Positions 35,391 to 44,355 of a DNA stretch of 64,000 bases are shown here, in pieces. Positions within the stretch are counted from its first letter, which is position 1. Every line of letters begins with the position of its first letter. Under the pieces are notes generated by a model. It had not been told where the DNA came from and searched no databases. It worked only from the letters and a program-made list of their open reading frames with translations. A program made the position numbers and the translations under genes. The stretch is from assembly GCA_964554875.1 (NCBI GenBank), contig CAZKQJ010000020.1, positions 1-64,000 on the forward strand, in the 5' to 3' direction. This DNA is from Marispirochaeta sp964554875 (GTDB lineage: Bacteria; Spirochaetota; Spirochaetia; JC444; Marispirochaetaceae).

Positions 35391-36731
35391 CTATTCGATT
35401 TCCCAGACCGCGTCCCGCAGGACTTCCGCAACCGCGGGGTGGGGGAAAATGATCTCCCTGATCTCCTCGCTCCTGAGCTCCGCTTCGATCATGGCGGCAG
35501 CGACGGGGATAATCTCCGAAGCCGTTGCTCCCATAATATGGACACCTAACAGGGTGTTTTTTTCAGCATGCACCAGGACCTTGCACATTCCGGGTTCCCG
35601 CTTGCCGTGTTCCGCCAGGAAGCGGCCGTTGGCCCGCATCTGCACGGTGGCGGTCTTTACAGGAATACCTTTTTCGGCGGCCTCTTTTTCCGTAAGTCCG
35701 CAGCCGGCGGCTTCCGGCAGGGTATAAACGGCCCAGGGAATGGCGTGGTAGCGCATGCGGTCTTCCCTGCCCAGAATGGTATTCACCGCGACTTCGCCCA
35801 TACGGCTTGCAGAGTGGGCCAGCAGGGAGGTTCCGGTAACGTCGCCGACTGCGAAGACCCCGGGCAGATTGGTCTGCATCTTCTCGTCCACCTTGATTCC
35901 CATCCGGCTTATATCCAGGCCTGCGTCGGTAAAGCCTTCAAGATTGGGTCTGCGCCCAACGCTCATGAGAACCAGGTCCGCTTCTGCGGATTCGGTTTTT
36001 CCGCCCTTTTCGTAGTCCACACCTTTCTGGGTGATCTTTGTCACCTTCGCGGAGGTAACAAAGCTGATGCCCTTGAGGGATTTACGCATGGCCCGGGCAA
36101 ATTCCCCGTCCATGAGGGGGAGGATCTCATCCATCATCTCGATCACAGTTACTTCCACGCCCACGGCGGAGAAGTAGGAGGCAAACTCGACACCGATTAC
36201 CCCGCCGCCGATTACCGCCAGCTTTTTGGGTAGAGCCTCGATGGAGAGAATCCCCCGGTTGGTGAGCACGTTTTTGCCGTCCGCACCGGGAATCGGCGGA
36301 ACCGCCGCGGAGGATCCGGAGGCGATAATGATATTCCCGGCGCTGTAGACCTTGCCGTTTACGCTTACGCTGCGGTCCGGATTCAGCACCGCGGAGCCCT
36401 TAACCACCTCGACCTTGTTTTTCTTCATTAAAAAGGCGATTCCCGCCCGCAGGGTCTCTATGGTCTCCTGCTTCCAGGCCATGGCTGTTTTAAGGTCGTA
36501 CTTGGCACCGGAAACAGTGACGCCGAAGCGTTCGGATTCCCTGGCGTGGACGTAATGCTTGGCCCCCGCCAGGAGGCTCTTGGTTGGAATACAGCCCCAG
36601 TTGGTGCACTCTCCCCCCATCTCCTCTTTCTCTATCAGCAGGACCTTCTGCCCTGCCCCGCCGGCCCGTTCGGCGGCTATGTAGCCTCCGGGACCGGCAC
36701 CGATAACGATCAGATCAAACTCGCTGCTCAT
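35391..36731 (-). CDS. lpdA: Dihydrolipoyl dehydrogenase (E3)
   Basis: 446 residues. FAD fold VIGAGPGGYIAAERA at the N-terminus; redox-active disulfide in CTNWGCIPTKS, near residue 42; NAD fold VIGGGVIGVEFASYF; and the catalytic His-Glu pair in HPHPAVAE near the C-terminus. It reoxidises the lipoyl group of E2 and makes NADH. It lies between the E2 and E1 genes with short gaps, so it belongs to this complex rather than to a shared pool. Confidence 0.94.
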   Translation of the reverse strand: MSSEFDLIVIGAGPGGYIAAERAGGAGQKVLLIEKEEMGGECTNWGCIPTKSLLAGAKHYVHARESERFGVTVSGAKYDLKTAMAWKQETIETLRAGIAFLMKKNKVEVVKGSAVLNPDRSVSVNGKVYSAGNIIIASGSSAAVPPIPGADGKNVLTNRGILSIEALPKKLAVIGGGVIGVEFASYFSAVGVEVTVIEMMDEILPLMDGEFARAMRKSLKGISFVTSAKVTKITQKGVDYEKGGKTESAEADLVLMSVGRRPNLEGFTDAGLDISRMGIKVDEKMQTNLPGVFAVGDVTGTSLLAHSASRMGEVAVNTILGREDRMRYHAIPWAVYTLPEAAGCGLTEKEAAEKGIPVKTATVQMRANGRFLAEHGKREPGMCKVLVHAEKNTLLGVHIMGATASEIIPVAAAMIEAELRSEEIREIIFPHPAVAEVLRDAVWEIE

Positions 36732-36744
36732 TGTCTAACTCCTT

Positions 36745-38085
36745 CTATTCCGCCAGGGCAAGCCGGAAATTCGCCAGCTCCTTCGCGACCGCCTGCAGGA
36801 AGCGGGCTCCCGGGGCACCGTCCACAGCCCGGTGATCGATAGTCAGGGAGAGTCCGATATGGGGAACAAACTCCACCCCCTCCTTGCCCTGTACGGGCTT
36901 GAGATCGATCCCGTTGACTCCCAGGATTCCCACCTGAGGAGCGTTCAGTACCGGGGTAAAGGATTCAACTCCCAGGGCACCGAGGTTGGTTATGGTAAAG
37001 GTGCCGCCGGTCAGTTCATCGGGATTTATGTTTCCCTCCAGACAGGCCTTTCCAAGCCGTTTTGCTTCCGCGGAGATAGCCTTCAGGGAGAGCCGTTCGG
37101 CGTTGCGGATTACCGGAACCATCAGGCCCCGTTCGGTATCCACGGCAAATCCCAGGTTGACACTGCCGTATTCGACGATCTTATCAGTGTGCATTTCCGC
37201 GTTCATGCAGGGATAGCGGAGCAGAACCCGGCTTACGACAAAAAGAACCATGTCGTTCAAGGTCACACCCGCCATGCCCATCTCTTCGGGGGCTGCCTTA
37301 CACTGGGCCCGGTATGCCTGAAGCTCCCGTGCGTCCGCGGAGGAGTTCATGGTCAGCTGGGCGGTATTCTGCAACGAAGCATACATGCGTTCTGCTACAA
37401 GCTTGCGCACTCCCTTGACCGGAATCTCCCGGGTTTCCCCTGAAGCCACAGCCTGGGGAGCTGCGGAAGCTGCCAGATCGGTGGAGAGGATGCGTCCTCC
37501 TATACCGCTTCCCCGGACAGGGGCTGTCATTCCCGCTCCCATGGCTGCGCGGGCTGCGGGGCTCACAGAAACGGCCGGTTCGGCAGCCAGAACGTCCCGT
37601 TCAATTATCCGTCCGCCGGGGCCCGAGCCAGTGAGTCCGTCCAGGTTCACTCCCTTATCAGCCGCGGTCTTCCGCGCCCGGGGGGAAACCCCTGCACGGG
37701 CATCCGCTGATACTGCCTGGGCCGCGGGGGCAGATGATGCCGCCTTCGCGTCCTGCTTCTCCTGCTTCGCCGGTTCCGCTGCCGCCGGGGCTTCCTTTTT
37801 CTCCTCTGCAGCTTTTCCTCCGGGAGCCATGGAAGAAACATCTTCCCCGGCCTCCCCTACCGCCGCGATGACGGTGAGGACCGGAACATCGTCCCCTTCC
37901 TCAAAGAAGCGCTTCAGCAGCACCCCTTCGGCGGGGGACTCGACCTCGAAGGTCGCTTTATCGGTCTCTACTTCACATACGATTTCACCTGTTTTTACCT
38001 GATCGCCCTCATTTTTGCGCCATTCGAGAATCACGCAGGATTCCACGCTGTTTCCCTGGCGGGGCATTAAGATTTCCGTTGCCAT
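36745..38085 (-). CDS. Dihydrolipoamide acyltransferase (E2)
   Basis: 446 residues. Lipoyl domain at the N-terminus with the modified lysine in ETDKATFEV, then an Ala/Glu/Lys-rich linker. Two peripheral-subunit-binding-like segments follow (SPRARKTAADKGVNLDGL and SPAARAAMGAGMTAPVRGSG), where one is usual. The C-terminal acyltransferase domain has the active-site DHRAVDG. It is the core of the 2-oxo acid dehydrogenase complex. It is the first structural gene after the DeoR regulator, with a 7-bp hairpin in the gap. Confidence 0.92.
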   Translation of the reverse strand: MATEILMPRQGNSVESCVILEWRKNEGDQVKTGEIVCEVETDKATFEVESPAEGVLLKRFFEEGDDVPVLTVIAAVGEAGEDVSSMAPGGKAAEEKKEAPAAAEPAKQEKQDAKAASSAPAAQAVSADARAGVSPRARKTAADKGVNLDGLTGSGPGGRIIERDVLAAEPAVSVSPAARAAMGAGMTAPVRGSGIGGRILSTDLAASAAPQAVASGETREIPVKGVRKLVAERMYASLQNTAQLTMNSSADARELQAYRAQCKAAPEEMGMAGVTLNDMVLFVVSRVLLRYPCMNAEMHTDKIVEYGSVNLGFAVDTERGLMVPVIRNAERLSLKAISAEAKRLGKACLEGNINPDELTGGTFTITNLGALGVESFTPVLNAPQVGILGVNGIDLKPVQGKEGVEFVPHIGLSLTIDHRAVDGAPGARFLQAVAKELANFRLALAE

Positions 38086-38115
38086 TACCCTCTCCTTAAA
38101 ATAAACATATATAGT

Positions 38116-38133
38116 ATCCTCATCCGTGAGGAT
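38116..38133 (-). promoter_or_regulatory. Hairpin between the DeoR gene and E2
   Basis: ATCCTCA-TCCG-TGAGGAT is a perfect 7-bp inverted repeat with a four-base loop. No T-run follows on the minus strand, so it is not a classic terminator. It may be an operator for the DeoR protein or an mRNA processing or stability element between regulator and structural genes. Confidence 0.4.
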
Positions 38134-38141
38134 GAATCGGT

Positions 38142-38897
38142 CTAAACCCGTTCTATATCAAGCCCGACGGAAATAAGCTGTTCCACAACCTTGTCGCTCA
38201 TTCCATCGTCGGTGATGATCTTTGTATATCGTTCCAGGGGCAGCATACGTACGAAACCGGAGCGGCCGTATTTTGATGAATCCGCCACCAGAAAACGCTC
38301 ATCCGCCTGACGGGCGATCTGCTTGTTGACCTCCGCGCCTTCCACAAGATGTGTGCTGGACCCGTTCTCCAGACTGAAACCGTCGGTACCCAGAAAGGCC
38401 TTGCGGACATGAAACTCTTCAAGTTCCCGCAGCGCAATGGGCCCCACCAGGGACTCGGTGGCGGGACGGAACTCTCCCCCCACCACGGTCAGGTGCAGCT
38501 GGGGATTCATCCTGGCATAGGGAACCAGAAGCATGGAGTTGGTGACAATGTGAAGGTCCCGCTTGCCCAGAAGGTATTTTACGATAAGGGCGGTGGTGGT
38601 TCCCGCCTCGATCATGATTGTATCCCCGTCCTGAACATAGCGTGCCGCAGCCTTTGCAATGCGGGCTTTTTCGTCGGGACAGGTTCGATTGCGCTCCAGG
38701 ATGCTGGAATGAAAAGCCGGCATGGCACCGCCGTGGGTCCGGACCAGAAAGCCCTTCTCCTCCAGGGAGGAGAGATCGCTCCTGACGGTGACCCTGGAGA
38801 CAGACAGGGCATCGCTGATGGCGGAGACGGAGATCGAGGCATCATCCGCCAGAAGAGTAAGAATCTGTCGTTCCCTCTCACTTAAACCTGAATCCAT
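38142..38897 (-). CDS. DeoR-family transcriptional regulator
   Basis: 251 residues. N-terminal DeoR helix-turn-helix (ISVSAISDALSVSRVTVRSD, then THGGA), followed by the DeoRC sensor domain with the sugar-phosphate-binding pattern IMIEAGTTTALIVKYL and FLGTDGFSLENG. Members respond to phosphorylated sugars. It heads the minus-strand block of E2, E3, E1, PHP, SorD-like and SorE-like genes and is their probable local regulator. A good promoter lies at 38958-38986. Confidence 0.92.
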   Translation of the reverse strand: MDSGLSERERQILTLLADDASISVSAISDALSVSRVTVRSDLSSLEEKGFLVRTHGGAMPAFHSSILERNRTCPDEKARIAKAAARYVQDGDTIMIEAGTTTALIVKYLLGKRDLHIVTNSMLLVPYARMNPQLHLTVVGGEFRPATESLVGPIALRELEEFHVRKAFLGTDGFSLENGSSTHLVEGAEVNKQIARQADERFLVADSSKYGRSGFVRMLPLERYTKIITDDGMSDKVVEQLISVGLDIERV

Positions 38898-38957
38898 CTT
38901 CGTTTCATTTCCTTTTTACTGCCTAATTACTTATTTATTGTTTTCGTATTGCTTTTG

Positions 38958-38986
38958 ATTATATTACCAAATGCTTTCTGACGCAA
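38958..38986 (-). promoter_or_regulatory. Sigma-70-type promoter of the DeoR operon
   Basis: On the minus strand TTGCGT (38986-38981) and TATAAT (38963-38958) are separated by exactly 17 bases, a near-consensus promoter. Transcription would start near 38951, about 54 bases before the DeoR start codon. The spacing from the end of the upstream restriction island (39046) shows that the two blocks have separate transcription. Confidence 0.65.
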
Positions 38987-39045
38987 GGGGGGAATGTCTG
39001 GGGATGACAGCTATTTTTAGAGAAAATATGTTAAATCTGGAAAAA

Positions 39046-39771
39046 TCAGGATAGAGTTGATTCCAATTTATGCTTGGTCTTTTTCCATCCCGGAATGACA
39101 GAGTCGAGGAGCTTATAGAATTCTGGACTATGATCATTATATTTCATGTGACACAGCTCATGCGTAACAACATAGTCAATGCATTCTTTAGGTGCCCTGA
39201 TCAGGTCTGTATTGAGGGTTATTGTGCCCTTGTCCGAAAGACTGCCCCACCTTTTTTGCATTCGCCTTATGGATAAATTTGGCTGCTCTATACCAAAGTC
39301 ATTGGATTTCCGCCAGCAGCGATCCATACTCTCCGCAAATCGGAGTTGCGCTTTTTCTATATACCATTTGTTTAATAATTTCTTGGCAGTATCTGGAGTC
39401 GGCTCGCTCCGACAAGTAATATGAAGGAAACCATGAAACATTTTAACCGAGTTCTCCGATCCCTTGCTTATTTTTAAGCGGCATTGCTTTCCAAGATACA
39501 GATGAGTCTCGCCGTTCACGTAACATCGATCAGGCGTCTTTGGATAAAACTGTTCGAAATACATCAGTTGTCTGAAAATCCACCGCGCCCGCATAATTAT
39601 CTTCTTTTCTATTAAGGTGATATCGGACTGTACGGGCGCTCTGACAATAATCGTGCTGTCGGGATGCACAGCAATTTCCATCGTTTTTCTGTCACAGTAC
39701 AGCAGGCTGAAATTGATAGTCTTCCGCCCGTAGACAATCGAGTATTTGTTATTATGGATTACGTCCTCCAT
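39046..39771 (-). CDS. YgjP/DUF45-type zinc metallopeptidase
   Basis: 241 residues. The C-terminal part carries the zinc motif HELCHMKYNDH (His-Glu-x-x-His with a third ligand following), preceded by RRMQKRWGSLSDKGTITLN, the signature of the DUF45/YgjP family. Its ATG overlaps the hsdR stop by one base, so it is translationally coupled to the restriction subunit. Such peptidases often travel with type I restriction loci, but their role there is not established. Confidence 0.85.
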   Translation of the reverse strand: MEDVIHNNKYSIVYGRKTINFSLLYCDRKTMEIAVHPDSTIIVRAPVQSDITLIEKKIIMRARWIFRQLMYFEQFYPKTPDRCYVNGETHLYLGKQCRLKISKGSENSVKMFHGFLHITCRSEPTPDTAKKLLNKWYIEKAQLRFAESMDRCWRKSNDFGIEQPNLSIRRMQKRWGSLSDKGTITLNTDLIRAPKECIDYVVTHELCHMKYNDHSPEFYKLLDSVIPGWKKTKHKLESTLS

Positions 39772-42700
39772 TATTTATAGCTCCTGTGCTTTGCCACCTG
39801 CAGAACCCTTTCAATGATGTCATCCATCTGGTCAAGCGACAATTCGATCCCTCGTTCTGTCTTGAGCTCATCATAGAGATAGTCGTCGATCTCATTGATC
39901 GCCTGTTTCTGAGCATCTTCATCATCCCAGAAGTGAACTTTATTATGCTTTTCCAGAATTCCATGTATGACAATTGCTGTATCCGCCACAGCAGACTCGA
40001 AGGCTTCTTCATCTAGTATGTTTTCTTCGAAGAAAGGCTTAAGAACACCGAAATAGGCCATGGCATCCTCATTGCCGGAAAGCTTTGCCGGTATGTCATC
40101 ATGCACTTTACCGACAATCTTGTTGCGGATATCCACAACCTTGTTCAGATAATCCAGATCGGATATCCTTTTCGATCTGAAATCCTCAATTGCCTGCTGT
40201 ATCAGCTTTGAGAACTTCTCGTAAAACGCAGGGTCTTCATCCATCTTTTCGATGATTGCTTTCTTGGTGGCGTGTGCAATCGTATCAGCTTTTGCCCCAG
40301 TCGTCTTTTTACTACCGTAAACCTCCTGCTCTTCCTTCACCATTAAGAATGCTTCATCATCAAAGATATTGACCGGCTCATTCAGTTGAACCACTTCACT
40401 GGCTTGAATATGGGTATCCAGCAACTTTTTGATTTTAGGCTCGAAATCCCGGTAATCAATTGCCTCTGCATACCGGAGTTTGACAGACGCCTTGAGGGAC
40501 TGGAACTTCCGAAGGTCTGCCTTATATCTGGACAAGGTTTTCTCGTCCGTTTCAGCCAGAAATTTTTCAGAAGAGAGTGCAATGCCAAGGGTTTTACCGA
40601 ACTCCGAAAAACGCATGTAAAAATCTTCTCTGAGCTCATCATCTGCAAGCAGAACTTCATAGGCTTCTTCATCGTAGGAATGCTTAACAGTTTTAAACAG
40701 ATCCCAAAGATCAGAATATCTGTCCGGCAACCTTTCGATTTCACTATTAATAGAAGTCAGAGTGCCTACAAGGTCGGACTCATCGAAGCCTTCAAATGCA
40801 CTGTACATTGTAAGTGCTTTGTCCAGTTCACCGAGAACGCTGGCATAGTCAACGATAAAACCGAACTCTTTGCCTTCATGAAGCCGATTGACTCGTGCAA
40901 TTGCCTGAAGCAGCGTGTGTTCTCTTAATACCCTGCACAAATAAAGAACCGTGTTTCGCGGTGCATCAAAACCTGTAATCAATTTATCAACAACAATAAG
41001 AATTTCGGGTTCATTGCCGTGCTTAAACTGGTTGATGAGCTGTTTTGTATATTCTTCTTCACTGCCATAGCGCTTCATCATCTTCTGCCAGAATTTCACA
41101 ACATCATCCGTTGTCTCATCATCAGTCTCTTCATAACCTTCACGCATATCCGGCGGCGAGATTACGACCTCAGAACTGACAATTCCAATCTCATTCAGGT
41201 ACGTGTTGTACTTGAGCGCCGAGACTTTATTTGGTGCTACCAGCTGCGCTTTGAACCCTGTTCCCTGCCAGTTGGAGCGGAAGTGATCGCTGATGTCAAA
41301 AGCCCTCATATATATGACCTGATCGGCTTTATTCAGCATTTCCGCACGTGCATACTTCCGCTTCAAGTCTGCCTGCTGTTCCTTTGTCAAGCCTTGAGTG
41401 TGCCGCTCAAACCAGAGATCAACAGCTGTTCTGTTTTGAGTCATCTCGACATGTCGTCCTTCATAGAGGAGCGGAACAACAGCCCCATCTTCAACGGCCT
41501 GCGTGATGGAATAATGGGGCTCCACCAGCTCTCCGAATTTAGTGAAATTGTTTTTTTCCTTCTTTAAAAGCGGCGTACCGGTAAAACCTAAGTAACAGGC
41601 ATGGGGAAACATCTGTCTCATTCGGGCGGAAAAAGAACCGAACTGGGTGCGATGGCTTTCATCCACCAGAATGAAGATGTCGGGAGATTCATCCTGATAT
41701 TTCTTTGCCGCATACGCTTTGTCGAACTTATGAATGAGGGTTGTGATAATTCCTGACTTCTTTTCAGCGACCAGCTCCAGCAGGTTTCTGCCTGATGTGG
41801 CCCGGTTTGCTTCAAGGCCACATGCGACAAAGGTGTTTCCCAACTGCCTATCAAGGTCCTCCCGGTCTGTCACAAGAACAATTCGTGGATTCAAGATTTC
41901 AGGATCAAAAGCCAGGTTTCGGGCCAGCATCACCATGGTCAGGGATTTTCCCGAGCCCTGGGTATGCCAGATTACACCGCCTTTTCGTGAGCCGTTGCGG
42001 TCAAAGTGCTTTACCCTGTTCAGTGCAGACTTGATAACAAAATACTGTTGATACCGGGCAATCTTTTTAATACCCCCGTCAAACACCGTAAACTTCCACG
42101 CCAACTCAAGTAAGCGCTCGGGTCGACACAAAGCAAACAGCGCGACATCCTGCTCAGTCACTAATCGCGATTTTTTTTGAACCGCGAAAGGCGCGAAAGA
42201 CACAAAAAAGGAGTGGGGATCGACTTGATACTGCAAAGAATCCTGAACCAGCTTTTCCAGTTCTTTAACTTTCACACTTTTTGTGTTTTTCGCGGTAAAA
42301 TCCTCCGTGGTTAGTCCTGGTTCTTTCCATACTCCCCAGAATTTTGCAGCGGTACCCGTTGTTGCATACATGGCACTGTTCTTATTCAGGGCCAACACAA
42401 TCTGGTTGAAGACAAAAAGTTTCGGAACATGGTCATCATTCTGATTTCTGACGACCTGAGAAACCGCCTGTTCCACTTCAACCTGCGGTGCTTTACATTC
42501 AATAACACAGAACGGAATGCCATTAACAAAGAGAACTATATCCGGGCGGACTGTTTCAGTGGATCGTGAACGTTCAACACTGTACTCTACCGTTACGTGA
42601 AACTTGTTGCGGCCGGAGCTATTGTCAGAAAGAGGCCAGTCGATATAGTTCATGTTGAAGCTTTTTGAGTCGCCCTCAATGGTCTGCTCCATGGCCGTCC

Positions 42701-43007
42701 CGAGGGTAATCAGATCGTAAATAGCCTCGTTGGTCTTGAGCAATCCGTCGTATTTGATGTTCTTAAGCTTCTGGATGGCTGACTGCACATTCTCCTCGCT
42801 GAAGAGATACTCAGTGCCTTTGTAACGAATGCGGTTAATTTCTTTGAGCTGGTCGCGTAATATGTTTTCCAATAAGATATTCGAAAAGCGACTTTGACGT
42901 TCTGCCAGAGCTTTTTCAGGGGAGATGTATTCATAGCCCATGGCTATCAGCAGTTGTAGAGCCGGGATCTGGGATGTCAATTTTTCATTGGTTGCAAAAT
43001 CACACAT
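39771..43007 (-). CDS. hsdR: Type I restriction enzyme R subunit
   Basis: 1078 residues, the normal HsdR length. The nuclease motif is RPDIVLFVNGIPFCVIECKA (Asp and Glu-x-Lys). The translocase follows with Walker A TQGSGKSL, LVDESHRTQFG and AIARVNRLH. It cuts unmodified DNA after ATP-driven translocation when joined to HsdM2S. Residues about 238-276 are encoded by an inverted-repeat element (42181-42296) rich in ACCGCGAAA, yet the frame is intact. It follows the broken AlbA_2 gene by three bases and is coupled to the metallopeptidase. Confidence 0.95.
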   Translation of the reverse strand: MCDFATNEKLTSQIPALQLLIAMGYEYISPEKALAERQSRFSNILLENILRDQLKEINRIRYKGTEYLFSEENVQSAIQKLKNIKYDGLLKTNEAIYDLITLGTAMEQTIEGDSKSFNMNYIDWPLSDNSSGRNKFHVTVEYSVERSRSTETVRPDIVLFVNGIPFCVIECKAPQVEVEQAVSQVVRNQNDDHVPKLFVFNQIVLALNKNSAMYATTGTAAKFWGVWKEPGLTTEDFTAKNTKSVKVKELEKLVQDSLQYQVDPHSFFVSFAPFAVQKKSRLVTEQDVALFALCRPERLLELAWKFTVFDGGIKKIARYQQYFVIKSALNRVKHFDRNGSRKGGVIWHTQGSGKSLTMVMLARNLAFDPEILNPRIVLVTDREDLDRQLGNTFVACGLEANRATSGRNLLELVAEKKSGIITTLIHKFDKAYAAKKYQDESPDIFILVDESHRTQFGSFSARMRQMFPHACYLGFTGTPLLKKEKNNFTKFGELVEPHYSITQAVEDGAVVPLLYEGRHVEMTQNRTAVDLWFERHTQGLTKEQQADLKRKYARAEMLNKADQVIYMRAFDISDHFRSNWQGTGFKAQLVAPNKVSALKYNTYLNEIGIVSSEVVISPPDMREGYEETDDETTDDVVKFWQKMMKRYGSEEEYTKQLINQFKHGNEPEILIVVDKLITGFDAPRNTVLYLCRVLREHTLLQAIARVNRLHEGKEFGFIVDYASVLGELDKALTMYSAFEGFDESDLVGTLTSINSEIERLPDRYSDLWDLFKTVKHSYDEEAYEVLLADDELREDFYMRFSEFGKTLGIALSSEKFLAETDEKTLSRYKADLRKFQSLKASVKLRYAEAIDYRDFEPKIKKLLDTHIQASEVVQLNEPVNIFDDEAFLMVKEEQEVYGSKKTTGAKADTIAHATKKAIIEKMDEDPAFYEKFSKLIQQAIEDFRSKRISDLDYLNKVVDIRNKIVGKVHDDIPAKLSGNEDAMAYFGVLKPFFEENILDEEAFESAVADTAIVIHGILEKHNKVHFWDDEDAQKQAINEIDDYLYDELKTERGIELSLDQMDDIIERVLQVAKHRSYK
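42181..42296. repeat. REP-like inverted-repeat element inside hsdR
   Basis: ACCGCGAAAGGCGCGAAAGA plus CACAAAAAAG at 42181-42210 is mirrored by CTTTTTGTGTTTTTCGCGGT at 42277-42296. The arms pair except for a 10-base insertion in one. The element adds about 39 in-frame codons to hsdR. Related CGCGAAA-type sequence occurs in the ORF between hsdM and hsdS (47993-48066). Confidence 0.6.
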
Positions 43008-43009
43008 AA

Positions 43010-43350
43010 TTATTCCTTCACCTCCCAGTGGCCTCGAGTTCCGCCGATTCGTTTAATCAGTCCATTGTCCCGAAGCTGACTGATATTCTTTTCAACAGCC
43101 GTTGTACTGATCTCAAGTAATTCAGATAGTCGAACACCTGATATTTTTGGATTTAATTTCATCTCGGCAAGAATTCTCTCTTTCGTATTACCCAACTGAT
43201 TACCCAACTGATTACCTAACCGATTACCTAACCGATTACCCAACTCTTCAGAAGCTCGACTCTTTAGCAGCGAGACCTCCACGCCTCCGGATTCTTCTTC
43301 AATGATGGGTTTTGCCAAGCCGGCTTGTTCACAGGCGTCGGTTATTTTTT
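43010..43350 (-). pseudogene. C-terminal part of the AlbA_2/HATPase protein, out of frame
   Basis: The sequence from ITDACEQAGLAKP onward (SGGVEVSLLK, then a winged-helix SGVRLSELLEISTTAVEKNI) is the natural continuation of the AlbA_2 protein that stops at 43342, but lies in the -1 frame. The frames part at an A9 run (43345-43353). It contains a GN(R/Q)L repeat encoded by a 12-bp tandem repeat. Whether it is made depends on slippage at the A-run; otherwise the gene is broken. Confidence 0.65.
43187..43244. repeat. 12-bp tandem repeat, almost five copies
   Basis: The unit ATTACCCAACTG (and the variant ATTACCTAACCG) is repeated from 43187 to 43244. On the coding strand it encodes a run of Gly-Asn-Arg/Gln-Leu units in the linker before the winged-helix domain. 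Because the unit is a multiple of three, copy-number changes would lengthen the linker without shifting the frame. Confidence 0.8.
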
Positions 43351-44355
43351 TTTGCCCCGTCCCCAGGAATCGATATATCCGGCTCGATAACATACTTCGG
43401 CGATCAAAGGATTGCGGGGAATGGATTTGTGTAGCTGGAACAGTTTTTCGATAGAAAGCTCTATCGGTAGAGTCCCGGCATTCCACAAAGCAATCCGATC
43501 ATCCATAACTCTCAATTGGGTCATGCTGCCCATGTAGTTGCGATGTACCAGGGCATTGAGCAGCATCTCCCGCAGGGCCGGAACGGGGTATTCCAACTCT
43601 TCAATACGGCGAAGTCCCTCAAAGCGCACCGGTTTGATCAGGAACTTCTTCTCAAGCTGCTCCATCACATCATGAAGCATCTGGAACAAGTTGCCATCAC
43701 ACACCTCCTGAAAGCGCATATCCACCACACTCGCACCGAAACGGCCGATCTTGACAAACAGGTTGGGATAATATTCGCCCGGGTCCTTGCCAAACAATAC
43801 CAGGGCCGCATTAGTCAGCCCGTCTTTGGTGAGCAGGCGTAATTTATTCAGCAGGTCTCGGATGGAAAGATCGGAAATATCCGGCAGGCGACCGGCCGTG
43901 ACGGCCTCTTTTTTGAACAGCTCAATCGTAGTTTCATCGATGTCCCCCAATGACGCTTTCTCTTTTACTACCTGGTCCCAGGTCACGCCCATCTTCTTCA
44001 GCAGGAATTCAGTGAGCGCATGGCCTTTCAGCTCTTGCTTCACCGATCCCGATCGCCAGTAGTAGGAACCGCGCAAAGAGATCGGTACGGTCGATGGTTC
44101 GACGATAATTTCCAGATAAGCTTTGCCGTCTTCTTCCAACAGATTGATATGAGGCATCAGCCCCAGCTGATCACGGATCTTGTTCGGCAGGTCTTCCAAC
44201 AATTTTCTGGCGTTATGCAAGCCAACGGTTTTTCCACCATTATCTTTACCAATGTAGATTCGTCCGCCCTGTGCGTTGGCAAATCCACAGATCCATTTAA
44301 GGTAGTCGTCGTTCCAGGATTGTTTCCATTCGATGTTTTGGGATTCGGAAGTCAT
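43342..44355 (-). CDS. AlbA_2 (Schlafen-type) / HATPase_c_4 regulator-like protein, prematurely stopped
   Basis: 337 residues from the ATG at 44355, which overlaps the upstream ATPase stop as ATGA. The N-terminal AlbA_2 domain has IEWKQSWNDDYLKWICGFAN and GGRIYIGKDNGGK. The later part has ALREMLLNALVHRNY and IPRNPLIAEVCYRAG, the HATPase_c_4 pattern. The frame ends at DSWGRGKKK because of an A9 run; homologues continue with a winged helix, which is present here in the next frame. Such proteins are regular cargo of type I restriction loci, with unproven function. Confidence 0.75.
   Translation of the reverse strand: MTSESQNIEWKQSWNDDYLKWICGFANAQGGRIYIGKDNGGKTVGLHNARKLLEDLPNKIRDQLGLMPHINLLEEDGKAYLEIIVEPSTVPISLRGSYYWRSGSVKQELKGHALTEFLLKKMGVTWDQVVKEKASLGDIDETTIELFKKEAVTAGRLPDISDLSIRDLLNKLRLLTKDGLTNAALVLFGKDPGEYYPNLFVKIGRFGASVVDMRFQEVCDGNLFQMLHDVMEQLEKKFLIKPVRFEGLRRIEELEYPVPALREMLLNALVHRNYMGSMTQLRVMDDRIALWNAGTLPIELSIEKLFQLHKSIPRNPLIAEVCYRAGYIDSWGRGKKK

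Noticed and set aside
43187..43244. Short tandem repeat considered as a CRISPR remnant
   Set aside because: Units are 12 bp, contiguous and coding, with no spacers.
43366..43486. N-terminal extension of the out-of-frame winged-helix ORF
   Set aside because: It is only a shadow of the AlbA_2/HATPase coding sequence; homology in that frame begins after the A9 run.
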